Origin: Bacteroidales bacterium
GTDB taxonomy: Bacteria > Bacteroidota > Bacteroidia > Bacteroidales > Muribaculaceae
Assembly (NCBI GenBank): GCA_019416285.1
Contig: DXXM01000016.1
Location: 1-64,000, forward strand
Length of the DNA: 64,000 nt
Direction: 5' to 3'
How positions within the stretch are numbered: the stretch's first letter is position 1; the number at the start of each line of letters is the position of its first letter. The notes beneath the pieces were generated by a model. It did not search any database. It was given only the letters and a program-made list of their open reading frames with translations, and was not told where the DNA came from. The position numbers were made by a program, and so were the translations under genes. Positions 10,986 through 20,091 of the stretch are shown here, in pieces.

Positions 10986-12470
10986 ATGATTGACAACAAC
11001 TTCACCATCTACAATACCCTGACGCGCACGAAGCAGCTCTTCAAGCCGCTTCACGAGGGGAAAGTCGGCATGTATGTCTGCGGGCCGACAGTCTATGGCG
11101 ACGGTCATCTCGGCCACGCACGTCCCGCAATCACATTCGACGTCCTCTTCCGCTACCTCCGTCACCTCGGCTACAAGGTACGCTATGTGCGCAACATCAC
11201 CGATGTGGGTCACCTCGAGCACGACGCTGACGACGGCGAGGACAAAATCGCAAAGAAAGCGCGTCTCGAACAGCTCGAACCGATGGAAGTGGTGCAGCAC
11301 TATCTCACACGCTACCACAAGGCAATGGATGCGCTCAACGTGCTCCCTCCCTCCATCGAGCCCCATGCCTCCGGCCACATCATCGAGCAGATTGAATACA
11401 TCAAGAAGATTCTTGACAGCGGATATGCCTATATCTCCGACGGTTCGGTCTATTTCGATGTGCCCAAGTTCAACAAGGAGCATCCCTACGGCAAACTCTC
11501 CGGCCGCAACATCGACGAGCTCTATGCCAACACCCGCACACTCGACGGTCAGGACCAGAAGCGTCATCCCGCCGACTTCGCCCTCTGGAAGAAAGCCGCG
11601 CCCGAGCATATCATGCACTGGCCCTCGCCCTGGAGCGAAGGATTTCCCGGCTGGCACCTCGAGTGCTCGACGATGGGCGAGAAATACCTCGGCGAGACAT
11701 TCGACATCCACGGCGGCGGCATGGACCTCATGTTCCCTCACCACGAATGTGAGATAGCGCAGTCCGTAGCCCACAACGGCCACGACACCGTGCGCTACTG
11801 GATGCACAACAACATGATTACCATCAACGGCAAGAAGATGGGCAAATCGTTGGGCAATTTCATCACCCTCGACGAGTTCTTCAACGGCACTCACCCGCTG
11901 CTCGAACAGCCCTATTCGCCGATGACCATACGTTTCTTCATCCTCCAGGCCCACTACCGCGGCACGGTCGACTTCTCCAACGAGGCTCTCAAGGCTTCCG
12001 AGAAGGCTCTCGGCCGTATGCTCGAAGGCTATCGCCGCCTTCAGGAGCTGACACCCTCGGCAGAGTCCACAATCGACGTGAGCGACATCCGCCGCAAGTG
12101 TTACGAGGCCATGGACGATGACATGAACACCCCCGTTGTCATCGCCAATCTCTTCGACGCCCTGCGCCTCGTCAATCAGGTGAAGGACGGCCACGCCACA
12201 GCTACGCAGGCCGACATCGACGAGCTCAAGTCGGTGTTCGATACCTTCCTCGTCGACATCCTCGGTGTCCGCACCGAAATGGCAGGCGGAGGCGACAACG
12301 CCGAGGCTCTTCGCCCTTTCGAGGAGGCGGTCGACCTCCTGCTCGAAATGCGCTCCAAGGCCAAGGCTGCGAAGGACTGGGCTACTTCCGACCTTATCCG
12401 TGACCGCATGGCGGCAATCGGATTCACTGTCAAGGACACTAAAGACGGCGCCGAGTGGAAGCTGAGCTGA
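10986..12470 (+). CDS. cysS: Cysteinyl-tRNA synthetase
   Basis: 494-aa class I aminoacyl-tRNA synthetase charging tRNA-Cys. The zinc-site cysteine is Cys32 in MYVCGPTVYG and the HIGH motif is HLGH in DGHLGHARP. The segment WHLECSTMG...IHGGGMDLMFPHHECE supplies the remaining zinc ligands. The KMSKS loop is KKMGKSLGNF. Length is normal. The ATG sits five bases after the palindromic repeat, leaving little room for an own leader. The mscS-like gene overlaps its 3' end by 16 bases. Confidence 0.96.
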   Translation: MIDNNFTIYNTLTRTKQLFKPLHEGKVGMYVCGPTVYGDGHLGHARPAITFDVLFRYLRHLGYKVRYVRNITDVGHLEHDADDGEDKIAKKARLEQLEPMEVVQHYLTRYHKAMDALNVLPPSIEPHASGHIIEQIEYIKKILDSGYAYISDGSVYFDVPKFNKEHPYGKLSGRNIDELYANTRTLDGQDQKRHPADFALWKKAAPEHIMHWPSPWSEGFPGWHLECSTMGEKYLGETFDIHGGGMDLMFPHHECEIAQSVAHNGHDTVRYWMHNNMITINGKKMGKSLGNFITLDEFFNGTHPLLEQPYSPMTIRFFILQAHYRGTVDFSNEALKASEKALGRMLEGYRRLQELTPSAESTIDVSDIRRKCYEAMDDDMNTPVVIANLFDALRLVNQVKDGHATATQADIDELKSVFDTFLVDILGVRTEMAGGGDNAEALRPFEEAVDLLLEMRSKAKAAKDWATSDLIRDRMAAIGFTVKDTKDGAEWKLS

Positions 12471-13669
12471 TTTCAGGCTACCTCAAATGGGCCACAGACT
12501 TATTGCGCGGATGGGGAGTGGGCGAAAGCCTGCTCCGCGTCTGCGCAACTCTGTTGATAGCGGGTGCGTCAGTGTTGCTGGCATGGCTGATATATTTCCT
12601 GCTCACCCGCTATGTGATTCCCGGTATTATAAAGGTGGTCAGACACACCGATGCCAAGTGGGACGACGTGCTTTTCAATCCGCGTCTGCTCAAGGTGGTC
12701 ACGGAACTCGCCTGCGTCATCTTCCTTCAGGCCACACTGCCTCCCGCCCTCGCATACTACGCCACACTTCAGGGTCTCGCCTCGCTGACGTTCAGGATTC
12801 TGATAGTCTGCTGTATCGTCCACCTGGTCAACCGCTTCCTCATCGCGCTCTATGAGCTGATTGAAAGCTCCTCGTCGGGACGCGCGTCGTCGCTCAAAGG
12901 CATACGCCAGATGCTCCAGGTGGTGGCCGTATCGATAGGCGTCATAATCATCATATCGATTCTTGCCAACAAGAATCCTTTGGCTGTAATCACCGGTCTC
13001 GGTGCAGCGGCCACGGTGCTGATGTTGGTGTTCAAGGATTCGATTATGGGCATGGTGGCCGGCGTGCAGCTCACGCTCAACGACATGCTGCGTCCTGGCG
13101 ACTGGATTACGGTACCTGCCCGCAACATAAACGGTACGGTTCTCGAAGTAGGCCTCACCACTGTCAAGGTGCAGAATTTCGACATGACCATAGTCACTGT
13201 CCCTCCCTATTCTCTCGTGAGCGAATCGTTCCAGAACTGGCGCGGCATGACCGATTCCCGCGGACGCCGCATCAGCCGTGCGGTCACAATCGACATCGAC
13301 AGCATCGATTTCTGTCCGCCGCAGACTGTGGCCGAACTCAGCCGCGAGGACTGGTGGGGCGACCTTGACCCCGCCGGGCGACATGTCAACCTGACTCTCT
13401 TCCGGAAGTATCTCGAACACTATATCTCCCGCCTCCCGGAACTGAAATCCGACAGCAATATGGTCTACATGGTGCGCGAGCTTGCGCCCACGCCTCAGGG
13501 TGTGCCCCTCGAACTCTATTTCTTCACCTCTCTGACCTCATGGAAGCCCTACGAGCTCTTCCAGTCAGATGTGATTGACCATGTGTTCGCCTCGGTCCAC
13601 CGCTTCGGACTGCGTGTCTACCAGGCCCCTTCGGGACGCGACATCGCCATGCTCTCCCCCTCGCGTTAG
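12455..13669 (+). CDS. MscS-family mechanosensitive ion channel (YbdG-like)
   Basis: 404-aa inner-membrane channel that probably opens under hypo-osmotic tension. Hydrophobic helices lie near residues 20-50, 75-95, 105-135 and 150-175. The pore/MscS core runs VITGLGAAATVLMLVFKDSI, then MGMVAGVQLTLNDMLRPGDW (about 178-217), and a cytoplasmic beta domain follows. The closest family type is YbdG/YnaI. The start is GTG at 12455 inside the end of cysS; no in-frame ATG lies before the first helix, so translational coupling is likely. Confidence 0.88.
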   Translation: MEAELISGYLKWATDLLRGWGVGESLLRVCATLLIAGASVLLAWLIYFLLTRYVIPGIIKVVRHTDAKWDDVLFNPRLLKVVTELACVIFLQATLPPALAYYATLQGLASLTFRILIVCCIVHLVNRFLIALYELIESSSSGRASSLKGIRQMLQVVAVSIGVIIIISILANKNPLAVITGLGAAATVLMLVFKDSIMGMVAGVQLTLNDMLRPGDWITVPARNINGTVLEVGLTTVKVQNFDMTIVTVPPYSLVSESFQNWRGMTDSRGRRISRAVTIDIDSIDFCPPQTVAELSREDWWGDLDPAGRHVNLTLFRKYLEHYISRLPELKSDSNMVYMVRELAPTPQGVPLELYFFTSLTSWKPYELFQSDVIDHVFASVHRFGLRVYQAPSGRDIAMLSPSR

Positions 13670-13955
13670 GACAAAAAACAAACGAGAAGATGATATCACA
13701 TCGTCTCCTCGCTTAGATAATAAACCAATCATTATCACATTTCTTGCAATGGAAAAAGTAATTTTGCTATGTACTTATAAAACGTGTGACCCCCGGAATG
13801 GTTCAGCGCAAAATGAAAAAATATTTATTTTATTCTAAAAATTTTGCCAACCTTCCGAAAATTCGTTAACTTAGCAATCTGAAAAATTCCGCATGCAGCC
13901 GGAGGTTTAACACTGTTTAATCCACGTGTGCAATCATCATGCACACAGCTGTATG
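13670..13955. other. Gap between the channel gene and recA, with imperfect hairpin
   Basis: A hairpin with two mismatches lies at about 13679-13713 (CGAGAAGATGAT against ATCGTCTCCTCG), soon after the channel stop, and may be its terminator although no T-run follows. The rest is AT-rich and leads into the recA promoter region. No gene is seen. Confidence 0.45.
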
Positions 13956-13963
13956 TAAATTTG
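13956..13963 (+). promoter_or_regulatory. Putative -7 box for recA
   Basis: TAAATTTG matches the consensus, 40 bases before ATG 14003. No TTTG occurs at the expected -33 position. Initiation near 13970 would leave the TTG at 13976 almost at the mRNA end, favouring the downstream ATG. No obvious LexA-type palindrome was recognised. Confidence 0.5.
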
Positions 13964-14002
13964 CATAGATAATAATTGAAACATAAACACAACGACATAA
14001 AT

Positions 14003-15202
14003 ATGGCAAAGAAAGAAACAACCATAAAGGGCTCCAAGGAGAAGGAGACCGACCCCGCCAAGGCGAAACTCAACGCACTCGCCCAGGCGCTCGGCAACAT
14101 CGAGAAAAACTTCGGACGCGGCGCCATCATGAAGCTCGGCGACGAGAACATCGAGAATGTCGAGGTAATCCCCACCGGCTCCATCGGCCTCAACCACGCC
14201 CTCGGCGTCGGCGGCTATCCCCGCGGCCGAATCATCGAAATCTACGGCCCGGAATCGTCGGGTAAGACCACCCTGGCCATCCACGCCATCGCAGAGGCTC
14301 AGAAAGCCGGCGGTATCGCCGCCATCATCGACGCCGAACACGCCTTCGACCGCTTCTATGCCGAGAAACTCGGAGTCGACGTCAACAATCTTCTCATGTC
14401 CCAGCCTGACAACGGCGAGCAGGCACTCGAAATCGCCGAACAGCTCATCCGCTCCTCGGCAATCGACATCCTCGTGGTCGACTCCGTAGCCGCCCTTACC
14501 CCCAAGAGCGAGATTGACGGCGATATGGGCGACAAAAACGTCGGCGTGCAGGCCCGTCTGATGTCGCAGGCCATGCGCAAGCTCACAGGCACCATCGCCC
14601 GCACAAACACCACCTGTATCTTCATCAACCAGCTCCGCGAGAAAATCGGCGTGATGTTCGGCCCCTCGGAGACGACCACCGGCGGCAACGCGCTCAAATT
14701 CTACGCCTCCGTGCGTATCGATATCCGCCCCAGCACAGCTGTCAAGGACGGCGACGAAGTGCTCGGCAAGCTCACCAAGGTAAAGGTCGTGAAAAACAAG
14801 GTAGCGCCCCCCTTCAAGCGTGCTGAATTCGACATCATGTTCGGCGAAGGCATCTCCCGCAGCGGTGAGATTGTAGACCTCGGCGTCGAGCTTGGCATCA
14901 TCAAGAAGAGCGGCTCATGGTTCTCCTACAACGACGCTAAACTCGCCCAGGGCCGCGACGCCGCCAAGCGTGTCATCCAGGACAACCCCGAACTCGCCGA
15001 CGAGCTCGAAGCCCTCATCATGGAAGCCCTCAAGGAGAAAGACAGCGCCCGTAACCGCAAGGACGCCCCCGCCGCCAAGAAAAAAGACGCTCCCGCCCCC
15101 GCCTCCGACGAACCCACAGCCGACGACATCAAAGCCGTCGACGACTCCCTCTTCGACGACGACGACCTCCCCGACGACTTCTCCATCGAAGAAGACATCT
15201 GA
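14003..15202 (+). CDS. recA: Recombinase RecA
   Basis: 399-aa ATP-dependent strand-exchange protein for homologous recombination and the SOS response. Walker A is GPESSGKTT (residues 82-90). IDAEHAFD, QPDNGEQALEI, the Walker B region (ILVVDSVAAL) and the loop-2 region (INQLREKIGVMFG) are all present. It is longer than E. coli RecA because of a Lys/Ala/Pro-rich linker and a very acidic tail (DDSLFDDDDLPDDF). The frame opens at TTG 13976, but ATG 14003 gives the expected MAKKE start. Confidence 0.97.
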   Translation: MAKKETTIKGSKEKETDPAKAKLNALAQALGNIEKNFGRGAIMKLGDENIENVEVIPTGSIGLNHALGVGGYPRGRIIEIYGPESSGKTTLAIHAIAEAQKAGGIAAIIDAEHAFDRFYAEKLGVDVNNLLMSQPDNGEQALEIAEQLIRSSAIDILVVDSVAALTPKSEIDGDMGDKNVGVQARLMSQAMRKLTGTIARTNTTCIFINQLREKIGVMFGPSETTTGGNALKFYASVRIDIRPSTAVKDGDEVLGKLTKVKVVKNKVAPPFKRAEFDIMFGEGISRSGEIVDLGVELGIIKKSGSWFSYNDAKLAQGRDAAKRVIQDNPELADELEALIMEALKEKDSARNRKDAPAAKKKDAPAPASDEPTADDIKAVDDSLFDDDDLPDDFSIEEDI

Positions 15203-15460
15203 TAATAATTCATAAGATCTATAAACCGATGTGGCATGGACTCCTTTCAGGATTTCATGCCATATCTCTTTATGCTTGTGTGGATTCCGCGTAAACTACG
15301 ATTTTAGCGGGGTTAAAGAGTGTTAAAAGAGGTGGGCTCGGGGGTGGGAGTGCGCTTGGTGAGGGATTTTTTAGTAATTTTACCGATTAATTTGAGGATA
15401 ATAGGCTCATTCCGCGTGGGAATAGGCCTGTTGACCTATCTGTAATATCAAAACCAAGCA
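15203..15460. other. Gap between recA and pdxA
   Basis: Contains the recA terminator candidate (15229-15270), then a G-rich stretch. A weak -7-like TAATTTTA at 15375-15382 may serve pdxA, although it lacks the final G and a well-spaced -33. No gene is seen. Confidence 0.45.
15229..15270 (+). terminator. Terminator-like hairpin after recA
   Basis: ATGTGGCATG (15229-15238) pairs with CATGCCATAT (15256-15265) with one G-U pair. Inside the loop TCCT and AGGA can pair again. CTCTTT follows, so the U-tract is weak. Confidence 0.5.
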
Positions 15461-16552
15461 ATGGAACAAGATAATAAAATACGTGTCGGCATTACCCATG
15501 GCGATATAAACGGCGTCGGTTACGAGGTGCTGCTCAAAGTGATGAGCGATACCCGTATAGCTGAGCTGTGTACGCCGGTAATCTACGGCTCGGCAAAAAT
15601 AGCCGGCTTCTACCGCAAAAGTATGGAGCTGCCTGAATTCAAGCTTTTCCAGATTGACAGTCCCGACCGTGCGGCCGCGGATCAGATCAATATAATCAAT
15701 GTGGTGGGGGAGGACTGCAAGGTCGAGCCCGGTCAGGCTACTCCGGTGGCCGGAAAAGCGGCTCTTGCCGCTCTTGAGCGCGCCACTTCCGACCTCCGCG
15801 ACGGGCTGATTGACGTGCTCGTGACGGCTCCTATCAACAAACATGCCATCCACAGCGATGAGTTTGACTTCCCGGGCCACACCGAATATCTTCAGGACCG
15901 TATAGGCGACGGCCACAAGGCCATGATGATAATGTGTGCCGGAGGTCTGAGAGTGGCTCTTGTCACCATACATGAGCCGATTGAGAAAGTAGCGCCGCTT
16001 CTGACCGTCAAAGGTATCGTGGAAAAGCTCGTCGCCTTCAACCGCTCCCTTGTGAGCGACTTCGGCATCCACGGACCGCGTATAGCCGTTCTCGCACTCA
16101 ATCCGCATGCCGGCGACGCCGGACTGATAGGCGCGGAGGAGACCGAAATCATCGCTCCGGCTATTGAGGAGGCTTCGAAGCGCAGGATTCTCGCTTTCGG
16201 GCCCTATTCGGCCGACGGTTTCTTTGCCAGCGGCGCTTACCGTAAGTTTGACGGCATCCTGGCGATGTATCACGACCAGGGCCTCATCCCCTTCAAGCTG
16301 CTTGCCGGTGAGACCGGTGTCAACTTCACCGCGGGGCTGCCCTACGTGCGCACTTCGCCAGACCACGGCACTGCCTACGACATTGCCGGTCAGGGCAAAG
16401 CCGACGAGCAGTCGATGCGCGAGGCCATCTATGCGGCCATTGATATCTATCGCAACCGCAAGCGCGAGGCCAAGGCCACAGCTAACCCTCTCCGCCATCA
16501 GACCTACGATAAGGGAAGCGACAAGCTCCCCGCGGAGAAGAATGTGAACTGA
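15461..16552 (+). CDS. pdxA: 4-hydroxythreonine-4-phosphate dehydrogenase
   Basis: 363-aa NAD-dependent enzyme of the DXP-dependent pyridoxal phosphate pathway. Family motifs are GITHGDINGVGYEVLLK (residues 9-25), the metal-binding histidine in FPGHTEYLQD, LALNPHAGDAGLIGAEE and AMYHDQGLIPFK. Length is near the usual 330-360. The nucleotidyltransferase gene begins 26 bases downstream, so pdxA could lead the transcript running into the lipid operon. Confidence 0.94.
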   Translation: MEQDNKIRVGITHGDINGVGYEVLLKVMSDTRIAELCTPVIYGSAKIAGFYRKSMELPEFKLFQIDSPDRAAADQINIINVVGEDCKVEPGQATPVAGKAALAALERATSDLRDGLIDVLVTAPINKHAIHSDEFDFPGHTEYLQDRIGDGHKAMMIMCAGGLRVALVTIHEPIEKVAPLLTVKGIVEKLVAFNRSLVSDFGIHGPRIAVLALNPHAGDAGLIGAEETEIIAPAIEEASKRRILAFGPYSADGFFASGAYRKFDGILAMYHDQGLIPFKLLAGETGVNFTAGLPYVRTSPDHGTAYDIAGQGKADEQSMREAIYAAIDIYRNRKREAKATANPLRHQTYDKGSDKLPAEKNVN

Positions 16553-16578
16553 TTTCCGAACTGATACCTGACACTCCG

Positions 16579-17316
16579 ATGAACTACGCTATCATTGCCG
16601 CCGGACAAGGCTCTCGACTCAGCGGGGAGGGGGAGGCTCTTCCCAAGCCACTCGTGTCGCTCGGCGGAAAGCCGATGATAGAGCGTCTGATCGGAATCCT
16701 CTCCGGAGCCGGAGCGGAAAGCATCAGCGTGATAGTCAACGAGCAGATGACCGATGTGGCCGATGCGCTCCGCCGCCTCCCGGCCTCTTATCCCATAAGG
16801 CTGACGGTCAAAACCACGGGCGGCTCCATGGAGAGTTTCCACGAACTCTCACGCACGCTCGACCGCTCGAAGCCTTTCTGCCTGATGACTGTCGACACCG
16901 TGTTCCGATCCGAGGAATTCAGTCAGTTCATAGCCGATTTCGAGGCCGACACCGAAGCCGACGGCTATATGGCCGTCACGACATATATCGCCGACGAGAA
17001 GCCGCTCTTTGTCGCCGCCACAGCGGAGGGCGACATCACCGGTTTTCTCGACAACCCGGTTCCCGACGTGCGCTACATCTCCGGAGGCATTTATGCTCTC
17101 CGGCCCGGAGCGCTCGACATACTCGACGACTGCGCCGCCTCGGGCGTCAGCCGCATGCGCGATTTCCAGCGCGCGCTTGTGGCCGCCGGACAGCGGCTCA
17201 AGGCGTGGCCTTTCACCAAAATCATTGACGTGGATCACACGGCTGATCTCTGCGAGGCGCGCCGCTTCATAGAAGAATTAATTTTACCCTCTCCGTCCTC
17301 TCTCACAAGCCTCTGA
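16579..17316 (+). CDS. Sugar-phosphate nucleotidyltransferase-like protein
   Basis: 245-aa NTP_transferase-fold protein expected to activate a phosphorylated sugar or polyol with an NTP. The signature is AIIAAGQGSRL near the N-terminus, then LPKPLVSLGGKPMIERLI. A late KIIDVDHTADL supplies a metal/substrate-binding region. It is shorter than glucose-1-phosphate thymidylyltransferases and lacks a left-handed beta-helix. It opens a closely packed run of lipid genes. CDP-inositol or a related head-group donor is one attractive product, but that is inference from context only. Confidence 0.75.
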   Translation: MNYAIIAAGQGSRLSGEGEALPKPLVSLGGKPMIERLIGILSGAGAESISVIVNEQMTDVADALRRLPASYPIRLTVKTTGGSMESFHELSRTLDRSKPFCLMTVDTVFRSEEFSQFIADFEADTEADGYMAVTTYIADEKPLFVAATAEGDITGFLDNPVPDVRYISGGIYALRPGALDILDDCAASGVSRMRDFQRALVAAGQRLKAWPFTKIIDVDHTADLCEARRFIEELILPSPSSLTSL

Positions 17317-17348
17317 AGCTCAAAAATAACTAACCTCATTAACCAATC

Positions 17349-18215
17349 ATGGCTGACATCAAAATAGCCGGAATCATGAGAGCCGGGGTCTTTTCGCCGA
17401 ACCACATCGGCAATGACGCCGCCATCCTCAATCTCACTGCCGAGCAGTTGCGCAAACGCGGCTGCGAGGTGAAGATATACAGCGAGGAGCAGCTGACAGC
17501 CGGTGCCGTCACTGAGGATATCATCATCAACATGTGTCGCCACCACCGCTCCTTCCCAATCCTCCAGCAGAAAGAAGATGAGGGAGCCCTCGTCATCAAC
17601 TCGGGCTATGGGGTGGAAAACTGTACCCGCGAGCGCCTGACCCGCATACTCATCGGAAGCAACATCCCCACGCCTGAAAGCATAATGGTCAACACAAACG
17701 AGACCGTAATCGAGCGCATGAAGCAGCTCGGCATGGTCAAGGCCTGGATCAAGCGCGGCGATTTCCACACCATGCACAAGGAGGATGTGACCTTTGTCCG
17801 CCATCCCGAGGAAGCTCAGGAAGTGCTTCAGGAATACTTCCTGCGCGGCATCAAGCGTGCGGTCGTGACGCGTCACGCCGAAGGGGAGCTCCTGAAATTC
17901 TATGGAGTCTACGGCACTCCCTGGTTCCACTGTTTCTACCACCACGGCTCGCGCGACAAGCAGGCCATGGACGAGGACAAGCCCTCGTTTGACCACGACG
18001 CCTTCAAAGAGGTATGCAACCGTGCAGCCGAAGCGCTCGACATCAAGATTTACGGCGGCGACGCCATCATATTTCCCGACGGCACCTTCACCATAATAGA
18101 CTTCAACGACTGGCCGAGTTTCGCTCCCTGCCGTGTGGAAGCATCCGGAGTAATAGCCCGTGCGATACTCGCGGAAATCAAGAAACACAATGCAGCGAAG
18201 GAGGGCCGGAAATGA
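17349..18215 (+). CDS. ATP-grasp-like protein in the lipid head-group operon
   Basis: 288-aa soluble protein with an ATP-grasp-like C-terminal half. GGDAIIFPDGTFTIIDFNDWPSF (about residues 235-257) resembles the metal-binding Asp/Asn strand of RimK/glutathione-synthetase-type ligases. The N-terminus (KIAGIMRAGVFSPNHIGNDA) is a Rossmann-like pre-ATP-grasp domain. Such enzymes couple a carboxylate to an amine or thiol with ATP. It overlaps the next gene by ATGA, so it is co-translated with a membrane lipid phosphatase. I considered inositol-phosphate synthase and rejected it. The substrate is unknown; aminoacylation of a lipid head group is speculative. Confidence 0.65.
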   Translation: MADIKIAGIMRAGVFSPNHIGNDAAILNLTAEQLRKRGCEVKIYSEEQLTAGAVTEDIIINMCRHHRSFPILQQKEDEGALVINSGYGVENCTRERLTRILIGSNIPTPESIMVNTNETVIERMKQLGMVKAWIKRGDFHTMHKEDVTFVRHPEEAQEVLQEYFLRGIKRAVVTRHAEGELLKFYGVYGTPWFHCFYHHGSRDKQAMDEDKPSFDHDAFKEVCNRAAEALDIKIYGGDAIIFPDGTFTIIDFNDWPSFAPCRVEASGVIARAILAEIKKHNAAKEGRK

Positions 18216-18727
18216 ATCATAACAGCACCTTCCCCTTCTTTCCGCGTCTGATAGCCACTTCATTCGGCGCAGGCTACTGGCCCTGGGGCCCCGGAACCGC
18301 GGGGGCCGTTATCGGTCTTGTGCTCTGGCTTCCGTTAGCTCTCACCGGACATGTCACCGGCACTTTCCTCGCCACTCTCGGCCTGATTGTGGTTTTCACG
18401 CTCCTCGGCATCTGGTCAGCCGGTATAGCCGAAGGATTCTGGGGCCCCGACCCCTCGAAAGTCGTGATGGACGAGACGGTGGGACAGTGGATTTCCATGT
18501 TGCCGCTATCGGTGTTCGCCGCGACGCCCCATCCGCTCGCCTCGGGCTCCTTTTGGTTGTGGGCCATCGTGTCGCTGATTCTTTTCAGATTCTTCGACAT
18601 TGTCAAGCCTCTCGGTGTCAGAAAGATGGAGGACCTTCCGGGAGGTACGGGCATAATGGCCGACGATATTCTCGCCGGTATTTACAGCGCTGTCATTCTC
18701 GCGCTTGCGATGTATTTCTTCAATTGA
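18212..18727 (+). CDS. PgpA-family lipid phosphatase
   Basis: 171-aa membrane phosphatase of the phosphatidylglycerophosphatase A family. PRLIATSFGAGYWPWGPGTA (about residues 10-29) and the acidic VVMDETVGQW are the family's conserved segments, with three or four hydrophobic helices. The end MEDLPGGTGIMADDILAG is also typical. In Bacteroides inositol-lipid loci a PgpA homologue is thought to dephosphorylate phosphatidylinositol phosphate, and the neighbours here suit that role as well as phosphatidylglycerol synthesis. ATG 18212 overlaps the ATP-grasp stop; the longer frame upstream is a shadow. Confidence 0.85.
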   Translation: MNHNSTFPFFPRLIATSFGAGYWPWGPGTAGAVIGLVLWLPLALTGHVTGTFLATLGLIVVFTLLGIWSAGIAEGFWGPDPSKVVMDETVGQWISMLPLSVFAATPHPLASGSFWLWAIVSLILFRFFDIVKPLGVRKMEDLPGGTGIMADDILAGIYSAVILALAMYFFN

Positions 18728-18758
18728 AATAATTGCAAAAAAGGAAACAATTATAAAA

Positions 18759-19343
18759 ATGAAATCATTTCAGGAACTGAAAGATAAATTTCTTCATGAC
18801 GGGGGGCTCATCTCGACTTTCCTGCGCTCGTCAGTCTCGTCGCAGGTGGCGTCGTGGGTCGACCTCGGCACGAGTATGCTTCTTTTCTCCTTCGTCTTTG
18901 TGTCGCTCGATCCCTTCTACCGCTCGAACCTGTCGGTGGCCATCGGCGCGCTTGCCGGAGGAGTGGTCAACTGCTGTATCAACTACCGTTTCACCTTCCA
19001 TGCCGCAGGCCAGAGCGTAAAGGCCGTCGGAGTGAAATACTTCCTCGTGTGGACCGGCTCGCTGCTGCTCAACATGTACGGCACTACGGGGCTTGCCACA
19101 CTGCTTTCGCATTGGGATTGGCTCATCAATCTCGGCTTCAAGCCCGACGGCATCTTCGCCGCCGCCCGTCTGGTGGCCTCGCTCGCAGTGTCGTGGGGAT
19201 GGAATTTCGTGTTGCAGCGCAATTTTGTCTACCGCCCCACGGGGTTTGACCGTTTCGCCATCAGAATGGTCGACTTCATAGCCCGCCATCCCAAGCTCCG
19301 GGCCCGTGACAACCATCCGGAAACAGAGGAATCTTCAAAATAA
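18759..19343 (+). CDS. GtrA family membrane protein
   Basis: 194-aa protein with four predicted helices between about residues 25 and 165. The GtrA-type start SQVASWVDLGTSMLLFSFVF and CINYRFTFH lead to a late SWGWNFVLQRNFVY. GtrA proteins are thought to help flip or position polyprenyl-linked sugars, but many members are uncharacterised. Within this operon it may move or present a lipid head-group intermediate, which is inference. ATG 18759 (MKSFQEL) is preferred over the upstream ATG at 18705, which lies inside the PgpA gene. Confidence 0.8.
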   Translation: MKSFQELKDKFLHDGGLISTFLRSSVSSQVASWVDLGTSMLLFSFVFVSLDPFYRSNLSVAIGALAGGVVNCCINYRFTFHAAGQSVKAVGVKYFLVWTGSLLLNMYGTTGLATLLSHWDWLINLGFKPDGIFAAARLVASLAVSWGWNFVLQRNFVYRPTGFDRFAIRMVDFIARHPKLRARDNHPETEESSK

Positions 19344-19368
19344 ATAACCACATATCAAATAAGCAAAA

Positions 19369-20085
19369 ATGCCAGACAACGAAATAATAATCTCACAGAA
19401 AACTTCCATGTTCAAACGGTTCCGTGACAGCCTCCAGCAAGGCATCTACTTCGTAATCAACCCCTTTGTGCGTTTCCTAATCCGTATCGGTGTCACCCCG
19501 AATATGGTCACCACCATAGGGCTGCTCGGCAACATCGCGGCTGCGGTGATTTTTGTCTATGCCGGCTATACCGCCACTGAGACCAATCTCAATTTCCCGC
19601 TCATGACCATAGGCGGCGCCGTCATCATCCTCTTCTCCCTCTTCGACATGCTCGACGGGCAGGTGGCGCGCCTCGGCAACATGACATCGACCTTCGGTGC
19701 GATGTATGATTCCGTGCTCGACCGCTACTGCGAGATGTTCACTCTCGGCGGACTGAGCTACTATCTCATTCAGACCGGCTATATCATCGGTGCGCTCATA
19801 ACCTTTGTGGCCCTTGTCGGCTCAATCATGGTGAGCTACGTGCGCGCGCGTGCCGAGGGTCTCGGCCTTGAGTGCAAGGTGGGCTTCATGCAGCGTCCTG
19901 AGCGCGTGGTGGTCACTACAATCGGCGCACTTGCCACAGGTATCGTTGGCATGAACGTCGACCCCCAGCGTTTCGACGCCGTAACCATCCTCATTGTCTG
20001 CATGGGCGTGATTGCCGTGTTCGCCAACATCACCGCCTTCGCCCGCATCAACCACTGCCGCCGTCTCCTCAGCAACAAAAAGTAA
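19369..20085 (+). CDS. CDP-alcohol phosphatidyltransferase (candidate phosphatidylinositol-phosphate synthase)
   Basis: 238-aa integral membrane enzyme. The complete catalytic motif is D93xxD96G97xxA100R101, then G110, D114 and D118, with canonical spacing. Members displace CMP from a CDP-activated lipid with an alcohol head group. Placed next to an Aur1-like enzyme and a PgpA-like phosphatase, its best analogue is the inositol-phosphate phosphatidyltransferase of Bacteroides inositol-lipid loci. The glycerol-phosphate acceptor (PgsA) is the main alternative. A start shortly after the GtrA stop suggests one transcript. Confidence 0.83.
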   Translation: MPDNEIIISQKTSMFKRFRDSLQQGIYFVINPFVRFLIRIGVTPNMVTTIGLLGNIAAAVIFVYAGYTATETNLNFPLMTIGGAVIILFSLFDMLDGQVARLGNMTSTFGAMYDSVLDRYCEMFTLGGLSYYLIQTGYIIGALITFVALVGSIMVSYVRARAEGLGLECKVGFMQRPERVVVTTIGALATGIVGMNVDPQRFDAVTILIVCMGVIAVFANITAFARINHCRRLLSNKK

Positions 20086-20091
20086 CAGATA

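Noticed and set aside
17349..18215. Possible inositol-phosphate synthase in the lipid operon
   Set aside because: Lacks the expected NAD-binding start and length; the C-terminal IIDFNDWPSF segment fits ATP-grasp better.
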